Shown here piece by piece: positions 60,201 to 64,000 of a stretch of DNA of 64,000 nt; within the stretch, counting starts at the first letter, position 1; each line of letters starts with the position of its first letter. The stretch is from Ophthalmolycus amberensis (taxonomy: Eukaryota; Chordata; Actinopteri; Perciformes; Zoarcidae). A model generated the notes under the pieces. The model made no database searches and had not been told where the DNA came from. It was given only the letters and a program-made list of their open reading frames with translations. The DNA lies in the NCBI GenBank assembly GCA_024529925.1, contig JAFEUB010001373.1:2078501-2142500 (forward strand). The letters run 5' to 3'. The translations under genes were made by a program, and so were the position numbers.

Positions 60201-62092
60201 ATAAATTAGCCTTTACAATAAATCCTGAAATAAATAAATGCGGCAAAACATATATAAAGAAATGTAAAATATTGAAATAAGTCAATATAGTTCAACAAAT
60301 AAATGTTACCCAGAGTGTACATTATGTGAGTCAGACTAAACTTTAACTTTGACATCCATGTGTAATAGTAGTGTGGCTTTATTCCAGTTTTATGTCCAAC
60401 TAAAGACTAATTTTAAATATAATGTCTTAAACTTTTTCCTTACAGAAACATGTGGCAAAGACAACACTGTGATATCTGGTGTAAAAAGACGAACTGTCTG
60501 GATCAAGAGGCTCATTATAAAAACTCCAGTGATCAATTTACAGCAAGATGCAGCAGGAAATGTTTTCAGGCCGGCATCAACGTGCTGGTGTCACTCACTA
60601 CCCGTAAAGAATCCAGTCGGGACAGTTTTTGTCGGCAGCCCGGAGCTTCTGTTGCTGCCGTGGTATCAGGGGCGTGACGACGACATACCACATCAGACAG
60701 CTCTGCTCTGCATCTAAACACGAGCTTCAACATTATGGCATCCAGGAATACAAAATTAGGAAATTGTACAAATTAAGAGCTTTCAGTCCTGAAAACGTGG
60801 CATTTCATTACATCCACTGACAAATTGTCACGCAGCAACACATCGTGGTACCAGATAAGCTGAGCAGATGGGACGTCTTTAAATCCGGCTGTCCGCTGCT
60901 CTTTCAGCTCGAACATAATGAGCTTTTTGTTTCTCTAATGAGTCTCTCTGAACTCAAAATCTACCACCATTCTTCCATGTTTGCCCGTACCACCCAGCCT
61001 CTCCACAAAGGCTGAACAAAAGAGCAGAGAAAGTGCCAGGAGGTTCCTCAATTAGTTCTCATTAGACACATGAATGGGTGATGCGGTGACAGGCAAGCAA
61101 CAATTGGAAGCATGCATGCAAGATGATGCCGAAAACATGCTGGTTGAAAACTCTCAGCCACCCACAGAGACACAGTATACCTCCTGCAGAGTGTGTGATG
61201 TATTCTGCATTCTCAGTGTCAGTAAATGTCTGCTGGCGTGGGCGATGTCCTGAGTGGAACAATTTAGATGTGAAGGAGAACAACAGCAAGAGTTCTCAGG
61301 TAGAAACCCGACGTAAACAATGACTGAATGTATGAAAGCTCACGTCACAGATGTGTGTGAGTCAGCAGCAGACCAACTCCACCCAATAATCAGCAGAGTA
61401 CGGACCGTCACACCAGAGGACACTAAATACAGTTAATGATAAACAGTTCATCTGATCTAAGGAGTCAATAAATATCAATCATTTAAAACACCACAGCTAA
61501 AGCTTCAAGGTTCGATTATTAAGAAAAAGAAGCTAAATATAAGCTTCAGAGCTGAAACAAGATGAAATATGATCCTCCTACGTTTGAGAGAGCCTCCTAC
61601 GTTTGTTGTGTGTGTGATCGACCAAGAGCGTGGACAATAAAGCTGAAGTTCACAGGGGAGGAACGTGTATTATTACAACGAAACAGATGTCAGGTAACAG
61701 TTGTAAATGAAGACCGAGAGCCGCTGTCACAGTAAACTGCCGCTAAGGAACAAATCCCTTATTGACAATCACAGAAACCTGGTGTGGTTCTGACTCACCT
61801 CGTACTGTCCATCGGTGTCCAACAACTGGAAGCGGGTCAGCCACACGCCGGGCTCCGTGTCCATGTGGACGTCCACGCAGTGACTCGGCTTGAGCCACAG
61901 CAGCTTCTTCATCCTGCCCACCCGGCTGCGGAGGCCGCGGGACTCCCCTCCATCACCGCCTCCGTACACAGGAACAATGGTCCTCATCTCCGACTCTGTG
62001 TCACGCTCACCGGCCCACTCACAACTCGTCAGCTCTCTCCCACACCTGCTGCCTTGTCTGTGCTCGGAGGAGAGCGTGGAAGCATCAGACAT
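51255..62092 (-). CDS. rgl3: Ral guanine nucleotide dissociation stimulator-like, best match RGL3
   Basis: Ras effector that activates RalA/RalB. Exons on the minus strand: 61799-62092, 58352-58641, 56613-56657, 56358-56527, 56002-56267, 55596-55907, 55402-55505, 55188-55272, 54626-54676, 53907-53993, 53795-53827, 53524-53645, 53219-53314, 52954-53095, 52318-52584, 51802-51916, 51255-51403. They total 2628 nt, 875 residues, in one frame. Domains: a novel N-terminus (1-98); RasGEF N-terminal domain (about 100-265, EWGEEEEDGAVF, AGTLERLV, FLCTYRAFTST); an EHRDQ repeat (283-322); CDC25-type RasGEF (about 335-620, VAEQLT, CLGCVWSQRD, NFSSLRAILSALQSN, VPYLGTYLT, INFEKRRR); a Ser-rich linker; and a Ras-association domain (about 768-858, IIRVSVE, KSILLTSQD, ANVFYAM). 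RGL3 is favoured by DFHEPP and EDGAV matches and the KLF1 neighbour, but the RA domain also resembles RGL1. The first coding exon uses the first ATG of an open stretch; an alternative short N-terminus is possible. Confidence 0.85.
53097..53121. repeat. (CA)n at a Ral-GEF splice acceptor
   Basis: On the transcript the (GT)n run ends directly at the TAG acceptor of the exon 52954-53095, replacing a normal pyrimidine tract. Confidence 0.85.
56101..56220 (-). repeat. rgl3: Coding 15-bp minisatellite, 8 copies, in the Ral-GEF
   Basis: Exactly eight in-frame units encoding EHRDQ or EPRDQ. Order on the transcript: three His units, four Pro units, one His unit. It lies between the RasGEF N-terminal and catalytic domains. 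Confidence 0.93.
58660..61790 (-). other. rgl3: First coding intron of the Ral-GEF gene
   Basis: No exon recognised. AT-rich apart from the GC-box patch at 60085-60140. Confidence 0.55.
60000..60140 (-). promoter_or_regulatory. rgl3: GC-rich candidate internal promoter with repeated GC boxes
   Basis: Two GGGCGGGGCTAAC units (within 60100-60137) sit next to a CpG-rich stretch (60000-60090) inside AT-rich intron. Transcription to the left would reach the exon at 58641, giving a shorter N-terminus like that of human RGL3. No start codon or donor could be fixed. Confidence 0.4.
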
Positions 62093-63486
62093 ACACCGTC
62101 AGTCACATCTTCTTGCAATTTGATGTGTTTTTTTACAACCATCGAAGATGGTTCGTCAACGTTAAAATCTAGAAGATCAGTACTAATGAACTGCGTCAGT
62201 CGTAGTTGAAACTGAGCATAAAAATTGATGATTAGATTTACCAACCTGGGACAGAAATAGGTTTTAGTTTAACTCAACTTGTACAGCACACTGAATGATT
62301 ATAATTCAGTTAATCCCTTCATAACAAAAAGGGCATGAACCTCTACACTGATACATAAAGTCATGTTTGTCTAACTTGAGGAACCCTCGATACAGCTTTC
62401 AGCTGGAATCTGTGTTTTTAAAGAAGCACATACTATTAGAACATTATTTTGTACCGAGATGACAATGAACATGATCTACATAGTGTACATTATATTACCT
62501 GTGTTTGTATGATCATTAATACAGTCTCATTCGATTACCACATCATGAGAACAATCAATGAAAATATGATATGAAACATAATATAACTATCATGTCAATT
62601 CTCAATATGACCATAACAAGATATGTTTTTCATGATATTAAATCCACATTCAGTTACATAAACAACCGTAGCTATGAACAGTGTTTCTTCGACAGCATCC
62701 TGGATATCATTATAAAGACGCTGCGAATACAATAAAACAAACATTTTCCTTACTTAACCACAAGCCTGCGTCTCCTGGATCCTGATGAAGACCATGTTCA
62801 GAGATATGCACGTCCAGAAACAATATCCATGCAGAGACAGTGTGAAACTGGGATGGAACAGACTCTGGTATTCATCACGGAGGACTGACTGTTCTTTGTG
62901 TTTGTGGGCGGAGGATGCTCTGCGCGCATGGTGTGGGAGTGCGTGTTGGATTGGCCTCCTTCCCGGTTGGCTGTACGCTGTGATATATAATTATGTCCCA
63001 TTTTGGTTTCATTTCACTTCCCATCATCCCAGTTCACTCGACTCCTCATTAGACTAAAGCACACACTCTCTGTCCTCATCTCCACCTCAGAGTGATACAC
63101 AAGCTCTCCAGCGAGGCCTTCACTCACCTGACACTGAAATGGGTCTCTGAATACTTCAATACTACTCCGTTTTAGCATTATAAACACGTAGTCTGTGGTA
63201 TCACACAATATAAATATGAAATATATCATGTAACCTTAATCCCTGACTATTTTGAATTTAATTTATGGAAATAATATTTCTTCATATGACGAAAAACTAA
63301 AGCTGCCACAGCCAACATGCACCCTGTCTTTGGCTGTTAATACAAACACTGAAGCACACATGTGGATGATTTGTGTACAGATCAGAATCATCTACATATT
63401 CAGCGTGTATAAGCAATATGAACTCGACTTCCTGGTGACGTCAAATGGTTTTCCGATAACCTGTCACGGGCTTAAATGCGTCTTAC
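62093..63486 (-). other. rgl3: Inferred 5' intron of the Ral-GEF gene
   Basis: AT-rich with no coding exon recognised. The acceptor for the first coding exon may be the GCAAG-type AG about 20-30 bases before the ATG at 62092. Confidence 0.4.
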
Positions 63487-63690
63487 CTGAGGTTGGGTTA
63501 CAGCAATTGTTCTGACAGCGCGCGCCTACAGGATCGTGAGAGTTAAAATGCCCTCGCGCCCTCGAGCCTCTGAGACATGCTGACCCGGAGGCCTGGTGGC
63601 TCACTCGCGCTGCTTGCAGCCATTCAAAGTCTGCAGCAGTCTGCACGCGCAGCCCCGCCTCCTCCTACAGATTGGTCGATCAGCTAAAAA
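63487..63690 (-). promoter_or_regulatory. rgl3: Probable promoter and non-coding exon 1 of the Ral-GEF gene
   Basis: A CpG-rich patch with a GC box (CCCCGCC at about 63653) and a CCAAT box on the minus strand (about 63671), followed by a donor CAG/GTAAG at 63487. A uORF of 26 codons beginning near 63620 ends in TAA within the exon. Confidence 0.5.
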
Positions 63691-64000
63691 GACAAAAACA
63701 CAACAGAATCACTTTCTACAGATAAACAGGTTCATACAGTGATGGAGGTTCATTTCTGTGTGTGGGACATTCAATGAAACTTTGCATTGAATTTGAACCA
63801 TTTTAAACTATTTTTGTGTGAATGCATTTAACATTTGAGTGTTTTATTTCTGTGAGTAACACTTAAAGTTATTCTATCTGTAATGTAGCATAGACAGTGC
63901 AGGCCATGGATGTAAATAAAATACATTACACTTTTTATGCAAACACCAACTGTGCGGTTCATTTTATTTACAGTTTGTTTAGTTTTATCTTGTATTTTTG
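63691..64000. other. Right end of window, nothing recognised
   Basis: AT-rich upstream DNA. An AATAAA on the plus strand near 63915 could be incidental. Confidence 0.4.

Noticed and set aside
1..64000. CRISPR arrays, operons, riboswitches, replication origins
   Set aside because: Tandem repeats here have no unique spacers; the window is animal nuclear DNA and nothing prokaryotic was seen.

Overview
The window is vertebrate nuclear DNA, almost certainly from a ray-finned (teleost) fish. The genes are split into many short exons with GT-AG introns. All the recognisable proteins are vertebrate families. (CA)n, (GA)n and poly-C microsatellites are abundant, and the non-coding DNA is AT-rich. There are no bacterial features, no CRISPR array and no rRNA. 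Identifications come from reading protein motifs and from splice phases I worked out by hand. The exon sets of the four spliced genes each close on an uninterrupted frame.

Layout from left to right: (1) 147-7230 (+), the 3' fourteen coding exons of micall1, an endosome-recycling adaptor, followed by a long 3' UTR that opens with a 37-bp minisatellite grown out of the stop-codon region. (2) 9820-12490 (-), a C22orf23/EVG1 (UPF0193) homologue in six coding exons. A partial tandem copy of three of its exons lies just downstream and keeps an open frame. The promoter carries a perfect RFX X-box. (3) 16107-18120 (+), a three-exon Krueppel-like factor, best matched to klf1. (4) About 22190-23872 (-), a 5'-truncated endogenous retrovirus fragment: a frameshifted envelope transmembrane portion, a polypurine tract and an LTR-like end. 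(5) 27125-28387 and 37389-39188 (+), two tandem intronless-CDS bZIP genes of the NFIL3/E4BP4 family. (6) 51255-62092 (-), a 17-exon Ral guanine-nucleotide exchange factor, best matched to rgl3, with likely first exon and promoter near 63.5-63.7 kb.

The genes do not form one pathway. Two neighbourhoods known from human are joined here: MICALL1-C22orf23 (human 22q13) and KLF1/RGL3 (both human 19p13), with NFIL3-family paralogues between.

The most striking unexplained signal is regulatory. Around the second NFIL3 paralogue (about 32.2-43.1 kb) I count eight perfect ROR/REV-ERB response elements on both strands, against roughly 0.3 expected by chance. They are interleaved with three perfect D-boxes, the binding site of NFIL3 itself. 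This looks like a circadian-clock control region. Other notable items are the truncated C22orf23 duplicate, the minisatellite born at the micall1 stop codon, a coding minisatellite in rgl3, a 43-bp near-perfect hairpin at 24.57 kb and a 22-bp perfect palindrome at 40.75 kb.
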